Assembly (NCBI GenBank): GCA_019671005.1
Contig: CM033718.1
Location: 28,102,508-28,166,507, forward strand
DNA length: 64,000 nucleotides
Source of the DNA: Hibiscus mutabilis
Taxonomy: Eukaryota > Streptophyta > Magnoliopsida > Malvales > Malvaceae
Reading direction: 5' to 3'
Made by a program: the position numbers and the translations under genes. The notes beneath the pieces are model-generated. The model made no database searches. It was given only the letters and a program-made list of their open reading frames with translations, and was not told where the DNA came from. Shown here piece by piece: positions 1-11,890 of the stretch; positions within the stretch are counted from its first letter, which is position 1, and every line of letters starts with the position of its first letter.

Positions 1-390
1 TGCTATCACACAAGCGCATGAAGTGGCTCAGCAAGTGGTGAACTTGGCTGACGCAGCAATGCTGTTAAGTCGAAATACTGATCCATAATTGGACCACGAA
101 GGAAAGCTGACTCGATTGTTGAACGAAGTCATGAAGTTGGTGCTAGGGTTCATCAGTATTTGTAAAGATTTGAAAGAATGATATTTGATGTAACAAGCCT
201 TTTTGCATAATGAAATTCTTTCTATGATGAGTACTTTGCGAACAATACCTTGTTGCATTCATGTTTACATTTCATTTCAACATTGCATATCATAGGTGTT
301 AATTCAAAAATTATTATATATTAGGAAATATTTATAATGGGAGAGATATTATGTAATGTACAAAGAATGACAATGCTACAGTTTGGGGAT
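1..390 (+). pseudogene. Tat-type gypsy gag remnant (element A, 5' piece)
   Basis: The first 150 bases read in the plus frame as a helical, Ala/Leu-rich segment (HEVAQQVVNLADAA, then LTRLLNEVMKL) with an in-frame stop. It resembles the segment just downstream of the plant-mobile-domain-like part of gag in Tat-type plant Ty3/gypsy elements. No start codon or intact frame is present and the element begins before the window. It breaks off at base 391, where a large LTR is inserted. The interrupted element appears to resume at 4785. Family placement comes from pattern recognition, with moderate confidence. Confidence 0.5.
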
Positions 391-3300
391 TGTAACACCC
401 TAAACCTGGCTTAGAAGTAAACCGAGTCTAGAGTGTTAAAAGCAAACACTCATAACTAACTTGTCTTGCAAGTTAAGACCAAAACATTGAAAATGGGCAA
501 TAATTTAAAACTTTTTAAATTCATTTATAATCAATTCTAAATTCAAACTTAGATCATGCATGATCGGCTAAGTATTTGATATCGTTACATTACAATAACA
601 TTATAGGAGATTTCTTTAATTACTATCATAAACTACAGTTTAGTTACCAACTTAAATCATATACATGAATAACACATACACACTTATGGAGGAAAGTTTC
701 ATGCCTATCATTTCATGAAGAACATGTTTCACGCAACAACAATCGATTAAACCCAAAGACCCACTTGTTGCACCAATACATTGATTAACCTGCGCATAGA
801 TATAGTTCCTGGGGAACAATCTTAATTGAACTTAACATTTAAAGTTGAGATAAAGGCTCACGTGTTTGATCATATATTTCATACATCATCCAAAGCTTAA
901 ATCATAATATTCTAATCACCAAGTACAAGTAATTCAATTACTCAAACGTCATACTACCATGTTAATTTTACCGACCTATACTTCTTATACATGAACCAAT
1001 TATTAGACAATATATGATCTAATTTATACAACAGTACTATATTTATCATTTTAGTTCATATACTATAAAATGTCCAAAATCACTAACCATTTATCTCAAA
1101 ACAATATTCTTCAAAATACTCACATAACATATCAACCATGCATTTGTTCATTTGATCGCATACCACTTGGTTCCATATAAATGTAACCACTATTTACAAG
1201 TTATCAATCCTTATCTCAATTAAGTACAAGATCATCAACTAACTCCAAAACTGAACAAATCTAGTTAGCATACATTCAATGAATCTAAATTATCAATTTA
1301 TACTGCAGATATAACACAAAGCTTAACTATTCATTTATTTAGAACCATATGACACCATTCTAAAAATCACATCCATATTACTTGATCTTTAAAGGGGCAT
1401 TTGAATACCTCCTTAACAATCTTGGATGACATGAAACTACTCAATTTTCAAACTAATCCACGCATGGGCAGCAAATAACAAAACACCAACAAAGCTAACT
1501 ACAATCCAAGATCTCCAAACATGCATTGATTACATAGATAATTACATTAATACAAGTACATTATGCCACCATCCTAGGAGTATACTACTTAGGGAGAGTT
1601 CCAAGCTCTACTTAGATCTTGAAATAGGATGTATGACTCAACAACACTTGAAAACATATGAGCTTTAATCCACCTGCAATGCATGATAATGAAATGCATT
1701 AGGCTTATTTAGCCTAAGTGAGGTAGTGACATCCATTATTGACTAAACATTTAAATACATGAATACAATGAGATACACGTTCAAATACACAATCATATGT
1801 TAGCATTTGTTAATAGTGTCTTAAATTTACTTTTGTAAGATTTGGGGCATTCGAAAGCTTCTTCAAGCTTCTTTACAATTAAATCGATCTTGTGTAAGAT
1901 CAGCTTAACACGTTTAAGTCTCCTTGAGACTTAGTAAATACTCAATAGCCTTCGGATTCTTTATTACTTATCAATCGTTTATCAATAGTTCAATTGAATG
2001 TTTGTTGCCTTATACAATCGGAGCATTTGTCATTTTTTTGTATAACTTATAATATATGCTCACCAAGAGCCAATCATACCATTTGCTCACCATGAGCCAA
2101 TAAACATTTCATAGAAATTCACATCTTTCTTTGAATTCTTATTAGATTCTATGGGGCGTCCCCCGAGCCGTAGATCATGGACCGTAGTCCCAATATACCA
2201 AGCATCAAACCAATGTATCCAAGGACTTCCATTGAAAAGGCAACATAAATGTCTTATCTCATTTTCAATATTAGGGAAGTATCTTATTGCACAAGTAACA
2301 TTGCTTGTTATTAACTTAATGTCTTGTATCACTTTTGAGCTTTTGTTTCTTTAAGCTTATCGATTAGTACTTTGTTGAGTTAGGACATGTCATTCTTCCT
2401 TTAGTTCCTTAACATTAGCATTAAATAGTTAGCTTCCAATATGATACAATATATACAAAATCATTCATGACAAGCATAATATAGCAAGGCATAAAAATGC
2501 ATATGATGTGCAACATAGCCAAAGACTTATCATGTATGTCATGCCATGAATGCAACTTCACATGGTGCTCTAATTGAGCCATATGTAAATGTTTATACAA
2601 TTTAATTCGAAATGTAATACTATAACAAGATATGGTGTGACACCATGTCACCCAAGACCACACAACTACACTCACCTCTTATCCCGAAGTTACGGGATAC
2701 CTGAGTCCACAAATTCCTTAGCTTCCATTAACTCTTATCTTCTAGTCAACCAATCATGATTTGTACCTCAAGAAAAATAGCAAATCATTAAAAACTATCC
2801 AAATTTAATCAGCTTACGAAACAGCCCCTAAACTTGTATGTATCCACATACAAACTCAAAGAAATCCCAATTTATTTGTATACAAATGTGTATATCAAAA
2901 CAGTCCACTAAATTATCATTAATCAATGATTTCTACTTCAAGCTCAAGCATTCAACCTAATACAACATACATTCTTAAATTTATTTTTTTAACAATCACA
3001 AAACCACACTTATATACCAAACTGCACATTCAAAACTATACAAACTGCACATTCAAAACTATACAAACTGCACTTATACACCAAAATGCGCATTCAAAAC
3101 TATGCATACTGCACTTTAAATTCTGTATACATTTTGAACATGTAAATCTGTTTTTATCACCTAAAAACTGTATTTCCATTTAACTATTAAAATTACCTTT
3201 CTATTATTTAAAATTTTCATCAAGGCAAAACTGTCCAACAAACATTATTTTAAATGCCAAAATAGTTTAGTTTCATCACAATACAGTCCATTATTTATAC

Positions 3301-4784
3301 ATATATATGTATATATATATATAAATATGTGCTCCTAAACGGTTTACTATACCTTTAAGTATACTCAAACAGTCCCAAAATTCATATAAACATACTCATG
3401 TGATCAAAACAGTCTAGAATTATTGTAAGGACAACCCTCTAACATTTATAAACTCATTCAAGCAGTTGCTAATCTTATAAGATAGCCTTAAGTATTATAC
3501 ACATCAACCCCATGATTTCAGATTTTTAATAACAGTCTGAATGTTTCATTGTTTACTCTTATTTAACCAAAAATTTATAGATTCAATGATTAATATCCAA
3601 CCTAATTCTAAACTCCAACTAGTTACCACTTTTGACACATTTTAATTAGCATGTAAACCTGCCCAAAATAGGGCATATATTTAGAACATTGGTTTACTTC
3701 GGTTTTGCACTAAATTATATACCATGATCCCCATTTCGTACTTAAACATGCTTTCTGTACTCAATCAAAGCATGATTCAATAGTTCAAATTAGTTTAAAC
3801 ACTAAAGAATTTATAATTAATCAAAGTTACTTCTTAATAATGTTACATGATCATGAGCGAATCTCAACTTATCAATTATATTACTCGAAGGGTCTTATCA
3901 CCCTATCTAATATTTCCAATGTACTTCATAATAATACTCAACTTATCTTATTCACACAAAACTTTTACTTAATTGAAATTCCTCAATCCTATAATCGAAC
4001 TAATCCTGTCCTAGCTAGAGTGTGATCACTTCTCAAGCTCCAAGCATAATTACATGTTCTAATAATTCGAAGAACTCAATCAAATAGCTTTAATTAATTC
4101 AATCAACCTAAATATTTCCACAAAAAGCCACTAAATGTTCAAAGCTATATTACACAAAAATCACAGAAGCATAACAATTGTACACAAGCATTCACCGAAT
4201 GGTTTAGCTTTCCATAACAGAGTTCATATCTTCAATTTATTCTTTATCAGCAAGACTTACAAAGGAATTAGAATTAAATTCATAATCTAATCATGAATCT
4301 AAAGAAATGGAGAAACTTTTCTTACCCCTTTTCTTAAGACCATTCGAATGAAGACCCAAGATAAACCAAGGTAAAGCTTAAATTCCTTGTTTTCTTTTTG
4401 CAACTCTCTTTCTCTCTCTCTCTTCTGAGGTGATTCGGCCTTATGGAGGAAGAATATGAAGAATACATATATTTCTTCTTCTTCTTCTTCTTTTCATTAC
4501 ATAACCGAATCCATACACTCTTCACTTCCACATGGAAAGCTAACACCATGACACCTCATGAAGTCCTTAATTACTTCTTTATTTTGCATGCAAACCTCCT
4601 TAATTAAAAGCCTTTCAAAAATGTCCTTTCATTTAAGCTGGCCATCTTTTCATTCTTTCGATTTGATCCTTATTCTATTGTACTTTAATCCAAATATATA
4701 TATTCATACAAATTAATATAGATCGATCTAAGTCATCCACAAGAAATGGTAACATATTTCTAAGTCATGTTTTGGGGTATTACA
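391..4784 (+). mobile_element. Large solo LTR (4.4 kb), TGTAACACCC...GGGTATTACA type
   Basis: The segment starts TGTAACACCCTAAACC and ends TTTGGGGTATTACA, the terminal TG...CA inverted ends typical of Del/Tekay-like gypsy LTRs. It is flanked by a near-perfect 5-bp target duplication, gggat (386-390) and aggat (4785-4789). No retroviral-type coding sequence is visible inside, so I read it as a solo LTR left by LTR-LTR recombination; a large non-autonomous element is the alternative. The interior is AT-rich. It contains short tandem units at 3021-3112, a perfect 7-bp-stem hairpin at 2680-2699, a CT/TTC-rich tract at 4400-4495 and a TA-rich patch near 3300-3325. The plus orientation is inferred from the typical 5' end of this LTR family. 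Confidence 0.7.
3021..3112. repeat. Short tandem repeat of ~23 bp inside the solo LTR
   Basis: The unit ACTGCACATTCAAAACTATA (plus CAA) occurs at 3021 and 3044. Two diverged copies follow at 3067 and about 3086. It is a local minisatellite in LTR DNA, not coding. Confidence 0.6.
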
Positions 4785-5265
4785 AGGATGGTCCAAGCAG
4801 AAGCAAATGGAAAGTGGAGATAGAATTAGAGCATCGAATGCACACTTCGCTCTAGAAAGTCAAGATACTAGGAAGACTGGTTGGTTGATACCTGTAGAAT
4901 ATTGTCAATCTTGTAAACAAACTTCTTCTCTTAATGAAAGTCTTCATAAAGGACTATTTGCGAATCAACACTTCATTTGCATTCATTATTGCAGTTCAAA
5001 CTTATTGTTTGCCCTTCTGCTATTTAGTTATGACACATTTTATTATTGCAATTCATTAAATAATTCTTTAGTTGAAGTTTTGTCGTGGATGAAAGAATTG
5101 AACAAACTCATAGATCAAGACTCGAGCAGTTAAAAGATAGATTCGAGAGAGAGGTCGAGAAAAGAGGAGGAGCTTATGCTTTCAATGCAAGGGAGCTTTC
5201 CCTAGTCCCTGATCTAGTTATCCCGCCTAATTTCTAGGTCCCCGAATTTGAGAAGTATGACAACA
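4785..5265 (+). pseudogene. Tat-type gypsy gag remnant (element A, continuation)
   Basis: After the solo LTR, plus-strand gypsy gag resumes. Around 5085-5150 a charged coiled-coil-like stretch (VDERIEQTHRSRLEQLKDRF) is readable. It is followed by the conserved opening of the gag capsid-like domain near 5160-5260 (ARELSLVPDLVIPP, a stop, then VPEFEKYDN). An in-frame TAG lies in the middle and the sequence after 5270 no longer follows the gag order, so most of gag has been deleted. The call rests on recognising the conserved VPEFEKYDG-type motif of plant gypsy gag. Confidence 0.6.
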
Positions 5266-7790
5266 TAGTTGTGTAAGGACTTATCTACCCACAATGTTTA
5301 CCCGAGTAGTATTTGAGATTTCCACATGGGGGCATCAGGGCATTCTACCAAAAAGTGCAGGCCATTACTGGAAGAAATTAAGAAGCTGATTAGCGAGGGA
5401 ATCTTGACACGAGATTTAATCTAGTAGTGGAAAACATGGGAGATAGGGCAAGCTTACACCATGCTGAAAAGGCCATAATGATTTGGAAGTCCCTATGCTT
5501 AGATGCTAGTTTGATTCCCCCACATTTTGGTTTCTCCTTTTTAAAAATAATGCATAGAACAAATCCTACGGCTTAAGCCTTAAAGTAGTAGGAATATTTT
5601 GTAAAGACACGTGTCTATTTATTTTTGTCATAATGAAAAATCACATTTTCTTTATTCTTATTTAGGAAATATTTTTGCATTCTTTGATTCTTTAAACAGT
5701 TCATTCATTGTTATGGGGTAGTTTTTGTTCTCTCATACACATATACACATATTTTTTGAAAAGAATATGCATATATATATATATATATATCATTTTTATG
5801 AGGTCCTTGAATTTCAATTGCAAGAGTACCTTTTATTCAAATCCAAAGATCAATTATAAGCAACTTATGTTTAGAAGGAATTGAATGTTGTGGGGATAAT
5901 GCAAATATGAGCATCTGTCAATCTATTTAGGCCAATAGAGGAACAAAACAAGTGTTAGGTAATGGGTAGATCCCATTTAGTGAATTCCCCTCTCGATCAT
6001 TTTTTGTTTAAGATCCTCGAGTTGAGTGTTGACCCTAAACTTCTACCCTTGAATACTTTCTCTGCATGTCTATGAATGAGATGACGAATGGAATTCTTTC
6101 ATTTTCCAAGGTGGAGGAAATGAGACCGGATACATTGGATACAAAGACCATAGAAACATCAGAAAGAAACTGTTGAAGGAAACTTTATGCTCAAAGACCC
6201 AACCAAGCAAAGTTGAAAAAGGCCAACCAAAAGGTCGCAGCAATCAAGAATGAGAGCACTAAGTTGGCCAGTGCAATAAAGAGAAAATAAGAGATACATG
6301 AGGAATCCACCATTCAACAAGCATCAATTTAGAATAGCCGTGAAGAATTAATTGCTTTCGAGCGAAAGCATGTATTAATACCGAGTTAAGACAAATTGGT
6401 CCAAACCTACGTGTTCCCCAATTCGAAGAAAGAAAATGAACTCTAGTGTGAAAATCCAAAAATGTGCAGTCTAGAGCAATCCAAAGAATAAAGAGAAAAT
6501 CTTTTTTTTTGTTTGAGCATGTTAAGCACAGGAATAAGGTTTTGATCAAAAGAAATGATTCCATGGATTTATACGTAATCATCTATTCAAGTAAATCTCA
6601 ATTTTGAAGAGCCTTGGAGGATTGATCACCTTTGACTAGAAAGCGAGCATTAATATCAAGTCAGGATGCAAGTCGGTCCGAAACTATAGAAGAATGAAAT
6701 GAACTCTAGGGTCAAAACCCAAAATGAGTAGTCTAGAGCGATCCAAAGAATGAAAGAGAATAGAATATTTCATATGAGCATATCCCGGTCAAACAAGTGC
6801 AGAAATGTGGTTCGCTTAACCGCGACCCATGGCCTACACTACAAGCCTACAAAGATCATCTTGTTCATACATGGATATCTAAGTTGGATGAGTCTGTCTT
6901 CAGATTACATTCCACCTATAAGGGTTAACATTTCTTCTAGGAACGTCAAACTTCAAGTGTTTGATCGACACCAAATGAAGGAAGGATGAGGGCATGGTGA
7001 GTTAGTGAGATTTAAAGAGCCACCTTAAATTGGTTAGAAATTAGGTATGAGAATCGTTCCTCTTAGAAACCAAATAGACTAGAAGAGAATACACATGTGC
7101 ATATATCATCATAACACTCAAGATCTTCTAAGCATACGGTTCATTTGAGTTGATTTTATTAATTTAAATCAAATACGCTATTGAATTTGATATTTTGGGG
7201 CCAAACATTGGTTTTAAAAAACATTTATCATTTTCACCAAATTTTGATTTTAAAAATATTTGTCATTTTTTTTAAAATTCAATTATTTTTTATTTTGAAA
7301 TATACACAAACAAATTGTCTTTTGGCTTTACTTTATAATGAGAATTAAAGAATAGGGACTTAGATTTGGTTTCTGTTGAGATGCTTCGATGATTTTGATA
7401 AAGAATATTGAACTTAAAGATGATTTCAGGGAGTGGGGGCATTTTGCTCGCCCTAATGTTGGAATAGATGAAGACTTTGAAGGTTGGGTTGAAGACGAGA
7501 ATGTAGTTAAGCTCAAGATTGATTAGGGCAATGCTAAACATAAGAAATGATGAGAGTTCCTATATAATAATAGTATAAGGACCAAAGGCAGATTAATTAC
7601 GAAGATGGGTAGTAACCCTGAAGACGAGAAAGCTACTTGTGTGAAAGAATTGAAAGCGTATTGCTAAGCCATATTTGAGATGAATATCCAACTAAAAAGA
7701 TAAAGATTTAAAAGCATACAACAAATAAGCGAAGCAAAGAAAGCTAAAAATGACCTTTTAGGGGACAGAAGCTTGTTTCAGAAATTCTGA
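5266..7790 (+). other. Degenerate internal region of gypsy element A
   Basis: No open frame longer than about 110 codons is credible here. A gag C-terminal linker-like stretch (KKCRPLLEEIKKLISEGIL) is readable near 5340-5405, directly after the gag start, which implies a large internal deletion. I could not recognise reverse transcriptase, RNase H or integrase motifs. A TA microsatellite lies near 5768-5790. A diverged direct duplication lies at about 6360-6760. Confidence 0.5.
6360..6765 (+). repeat. Diverged direct duplication of ~120 bp
   Basis: Two copies, about 6360-6500 and 6640-6760, share the order AGCGA...TTAATA..., then AATGAACTCTAG, GTCTAGAGC and ATCCAAAGAAT. They are about 285 bp apart and clearly diverged, which suggests an old segmental duplication within element A. 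Confidence 0.55.
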
Positions 7791-8800
7791 AATTTTCATG
7801 CATCATATGTAGTTAGACATCCCTATGTTAGGAGCATGCTAACTTAAAAGCATTTTGCTTATTTTCACAGGAATTCAAAGACTAGGAAAGACTTAGATTT
7901 GCAACTTCATGTTGAAGAGTTAGATCCATTAAATATTTCCATTCAATAGTCTCTAAGAGAGATACCATTTTTTAAGTCATTTGGGCCATCTGTAAGATCT
8001 TCGGGCATGATGTTAAGCCTTGTCTTGATGCCAAAATGATAAAAATTGGGAAATTGTTTGAAGGTATTTTGGTATTCTCTAAGCGAGATACCACTTCTTA
8101 AGTCCTTCGAGCCATCAATAAGACCTTTGGGCATGATGTTGAGCCTTCTTTTGATGTTGAGGCGAGAAGAAATTGAGGCATCATCTTATGGTAATTCGGA
8201 GTTCTCTAAGCGAGATGCCACTTTTTAAGTCCTTTGGGCCATCAGTAAGATCTTTGGGCATGATGTTAAGTCCTTCGGTCCATCAGTAAGACATTCTGGC
8301 ATGATGTTAAGCCTTGTCTTGATGTCAAAATGATCAGAAATTAAGGTATTGTCTCATGGTATTTTGGTATTCTCTAAGCGAGATACCACTTCTTAAGTCA
8401 TTCGAGCCATCAGTAAGACCTTCAGGCATGATGTTGAGCCTTTTCTTGATGCCAAGACGAGCAAAAATCGAGGCATCATCTTGAGGTATTTTGGTGTTCT
8501 CTAAGTGAGATGTTATTTTTTAAGTCCTTCAGGCCATCAGTAAGACCTTCGGGCATGATGTTAAGACCTTTGGTCATCAATAAGACCTTCATACCTGATG
8601 TTAAGACTTTTTTCCATGCCAACACGACAAAAATTAGGGCATCAAAGAATTCACAGCTTAAAGAATCTACCCAGGAAAAAAGTGAAAATTTCTAGAAGAA
8701 CTCGTGATTCCAAGGCCACGGATAGGAAGTAGGATAAAAATTAGTGCTTATGATCAAATTGATCTATTCTTGTTTCACAAGAATGAGCAAAGAGGGTATC
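7791..8800 (+). other. 3' untranslated region and polypurine tract of element A
   Basis: A block at about 7796-7850 (TCATGCATCATATGTAG..., AGACATCCCTA, AGGAGCATGCTAAC) is nearly the same as one at about 61201-61252 in the gypsy element at the right end of the window. Both therefore belong to the same kind of element and the same part of it. A tandem array follows (7950-8620). The region ends in a purine-rich GAGCAAAGAGGG just before the LTR at 8801, as expected for the plus-strand primer. Confidence 0.6.
7950..8620 (+). repeat. Tandem array, ~127-bp unit x5 (element A 3' UTR)
   Basis: Units start with TCTCTAAG at 7950, 8076, 8204, 8371 and 8498, giving spacings of 126, 128, 167 and 127 bp. 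Each unit contains a ~41-bp core (TTAAGTC...GCCATCAGTAAG, then ATGATGTTAAG). The long third unit carries an extra tandem copy of the core, and the last unit also shows a partial extra core. A related core occurs on the opposite strand at 26100-26470. Confidence 0.85.
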
Positions 8801-10725
8801 TATAATCACCAATTTTTATCCATATATATTATTATATTATTTTAATTATTGGTGTTATTATTATTAAAGTTTAATGCTATAATTATTATTGTTATTATTA
8901 AAATATAAGAACAAATGCAAAATAAATTAATAGCCTATTTTAACTAATGTTAAAGTCCAAAGTCCATTACACTTAAAAAAACCCAAAAATAATTACATAT
9001 TGCATGGCCGATGGGCCCAATTTTGATAACCTAAATCTTATAACACTATGATCTTCTTTTTGTGTAGCCAAATCATAATCATGGCATCATATTTGACCCA
9101 ACGACCATGATTAAAGCAGGGAGTCACATCCGAAGCCGCGCGAGATGCACGCTCAAGCCACTCATCTCCCCACATACCACGTGGCCTCATCTGATGTTGC
9201 CACATCATTATCCAGAAGTCATCTTAGCCATTGGATTAGATTTGATCTAAAGGCCCATATCAAATCTGAAAGAGAAAGATCCTTGGCCTCCCTGACCGAT
9301 TGTTGCCACGGATCTAGATTGACAGTTCTTCTTTTATCGTGGACTGAGGGTCACCACGTCAGCATATGGCCTCTGGCCCTCCAACCACCATGCGTGCAAA
9401 AAAAGGGAGAGGAACAGAAAAATGTCAGATCCATTTAATTCTCTATAACATTAGGTTATCTAAGGCAAAGAAATCAAATTGAGATATATAATGAATGTGA
9501 TAAAAGATTGTATTCAGATTCACAATCAATACAAAAAAAATAGAACCCTTGTTTTCAGAGGTATTTTCCATTCTTCATATTTTGATTTCGAAACAAAAAA
9601 AACAAAGGGATAACGTTTACCTTTCTAGTTTTCGGACCATCAACGTTCAGTTGAGGCCGCCATCTCCCATGATAGATGGCATTTGGAGGGTTGATGATAT
9701 GAGGCTCTTCACTTCTTTTTTTGAAAAGGTTTTTCAAAGATGGAAGGTTTTTGCTTTGTCTTTTCAAAATATGTAGGGCTAGGGTTTGTTTTTTGAGAAT
9801 TTTGAGGTCGGATTTGGTTTCAGGAAGGGAGAAGGAGTTGAGAGAGTAAATGGAAGGGCTTATAATATGTTCTTGGGCATAAAAAAAATGGAAATTTGTT
9901 ATTTACTTTCGGGTTTTATACTTGCTCCTAAATTTGGTTTAATTACCGTTTTTAAATCCCTCTGCCCCTGTTAGTTTCTTTTTGTAGTCCATGTTCTTTT
10001 AACAAGGTTTTCAATTTCATCTTTTTATCGTGATTTGGTTCAAAGATTAGTGTTAAAATCACCCTTTTAGTCCATTTCCTTTTGTTTTCTTTATTACAAT
10101 TTGTTTATTTATTTATATGTTCGATATATTTTGTTTGTATTTATACCCTTTTATGCTCATATTTGTTTGGTCCACTATCGATGTTCTTTTAAATATTACG
10201 ATTCTTTATGTGTTTTTGCCTTACATTTACTTTTTGGCATCTTTAATGCTAGCATATTGTAAATTTCTCATGCAATTTTAACATGTTTATCTTGATCATG
10301 CATTTTAATTTATCGTATTATCCTAGTTCTCAAAATCTAGATATCATATTAGGAGTGTCGTCCTGGGTCTCCAGGCCTTATCTTCTTTGGGTATCGTAGG
10401 TTATGAGGTTGTTTTATATTCAAATGATATACTCATGCATTCATGCATTAGGGATTAAATATTAAGTTAGATTGAATTTAATTTTTCTTTGTAAATACGA
10501 TACGGACCTTTTAGGTATTAATTTTTGGCGTGGTGGGGGTGTGAACCCTTCCCCACTTGCAACCGAATCCCGAACTCAATTTTATCTCTAGTTTTTTGGT
10601 GTCCTATCTACCTTATCCAAGTGACTAGTGGCGACTGACTTGTTTTAAAAATACAGCTTTTTCAAATTCCCCCTAAAATCAAAATTTTAAAGTGAGGGAA
10701 TTTTACGGATTTTTTATTCGCTACA
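8801..10725 (+). mobile_element. 3' LTR of gypsy element A (Tat type, ~1.9 kb)
   Basis: It begins TATAATCACCAATTTTTATCC; the usual TG has become TA. It directly follows the purine-rich tract and ends near TTCGCTACA at 10725. Its left end is the reverse complement of the right end of the solo LTR at 11891-14155. Its 3' portion, about 10320-10670, is the inverted counterpart of 11945-12300 (the GTGGCGACT / AGTCGCCAC region). Ordinary small ORFs inside, such as 9145-9438, are not genes. A relatively GC-rich patch with a G-box-like CCACGTGG lies at 9130-9400. Confidence 0.7.
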
Positions 10726-11235
10726 TTGACCCGATATTAACCCAGCTGAAATCAATTGAGCCGATAATAACCAACTTGATATTAACTAAAATGAATATCA
10801 ACCGACCCGATATGACCCAAATCACCATAGACTCAAACTAAAACCGAACCAGCCCCGAACTGAAGCCAAATGTAGTTAGACCCGAAATGACCCAAACTGC
10901 AACTGAACCAAACGACCCATTTTCCATCTCTATTTTTATCATTTTGTATTGCCCCTGAAGTACTATTTTGATACTATGTTTAGATGTTATCCCTTGTTAG
11001 CGCATAAAGGATGGATGGGTAGTTAGGGGATTACTAGTCCGAGCCTGCATCTACATCTATGTGTATTGTTTGATTCTAAATGAACATTGTGAAACTAATT
11101 TGATGGTTGATTGGATTTTTGCTTATGGACTGCTTTAGTTTGTTATTTATTTTTGTCATTTTATTTTTTATTTTTACTAACTTGATTTTTTAGTTCTATT
11201 TTTTTAGGTGTGCTATAAAGAGAGATCAACAAATA
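10726..11235 (+). other. Flank and leader between element A and Athila-type gag
   Basis: No gene is visible. Bases 10730-10915 form a degenerate low-complexity stretch built of GACCCGA / CCGAACC / AACTGAA-like words. The rest is T-rich and leads into an Athila-type gag remnant. No Athila 5' LTR is present, so that element is truncated on its left side, probably near the end of element A. Confidence 0.45.
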
Positions 11236-11890
11236 TGTCGGAGGATGGACGACGAACCATTCGAGATTACATTTGTCCAAAGAGGATGTTTATGTAGCAC
11301 TCTCAACAGAAATTTTCGAATTGAAAAACACGATCAAAAATATGCAAAGGGACTAGTGAAGTTGCACCTATTCAAGTCTCTCAAAGAGTTGATGTCCTTC
11401 CATTTAGCTGTGAAATTTGCGGTGACAACCACGGTTATGAGGATTGTCCACAACATGCAGAGAATGCTTATTATGTGAATAACATAAGAAATAACTCTTA
11501 TGGCAATGCTTATAATACTTCTGCACACAACCAACAGACTTGTGGAAATCAAAATTCTAGGCACAATGCTGGGACATTTCGATATGGGAATATTTTGTTC
11601 TAAGGAAATTATAATCCAAGACAAGGGAATTACAATAAACAATAGCCGCAATACAATCAGCAATCTCAGATGCATCAACAACAAAATCAAGTACAGCCAC
11701 AACATACTTAGATGCCACATCAGTATGCTCAAGCACCTAAGCAGCAACAGTATACTCAAGCTTCCACATTTGATCCCTTAGCAGCTCTTGAAGCTTTGAT
11801 GCGAGGGTATATCACTTGAATGGAAGCAATTGTTTAAGGGAATTCTTCCTCGATTCCTGCATTAGAAGGACAATTGGGACAACTTGCTTC
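11236..11890 (+). pseudogene. Athila-type gypsy gag remnant with zinc knuckle (first part)
   Basis: In one plus frame a retroviral-type zinc knuckle is readable at 11409-11447: Cys-x2-Cys-x3-His-x4-Cys (CEICGDNHGYEDC). An Asn/Gln/Tyr-rich low-complexity tail follows at about 11460-11760, a pattern typical of the C-terminal part of Athila-type gag. Stops and frame changes are frequent. Near 11860-11890 the conserved QLGQLA motif is reached, and the frame is then broken by a solo LTR inserted at 11891. The reading resumes after 14160. In the family this protein would bind element RNA and form virus-like particles; this copy is dead. Confidence 0.7.

Noticed and set aside
9145..9438. 97-codon ORF in a GC-richer patch of an LTR
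   Set aside because: It lies wholly inside the LTR of element A, is not conserved as a frame in related LTRs, and has no domain.
11334..11759. 141-codon minus-strand ORF, hydrophobic
   Set aside because: It is antisense to the Asn/Gln-rich gag tail, whose codons read as Leu/Ile on the other strand.
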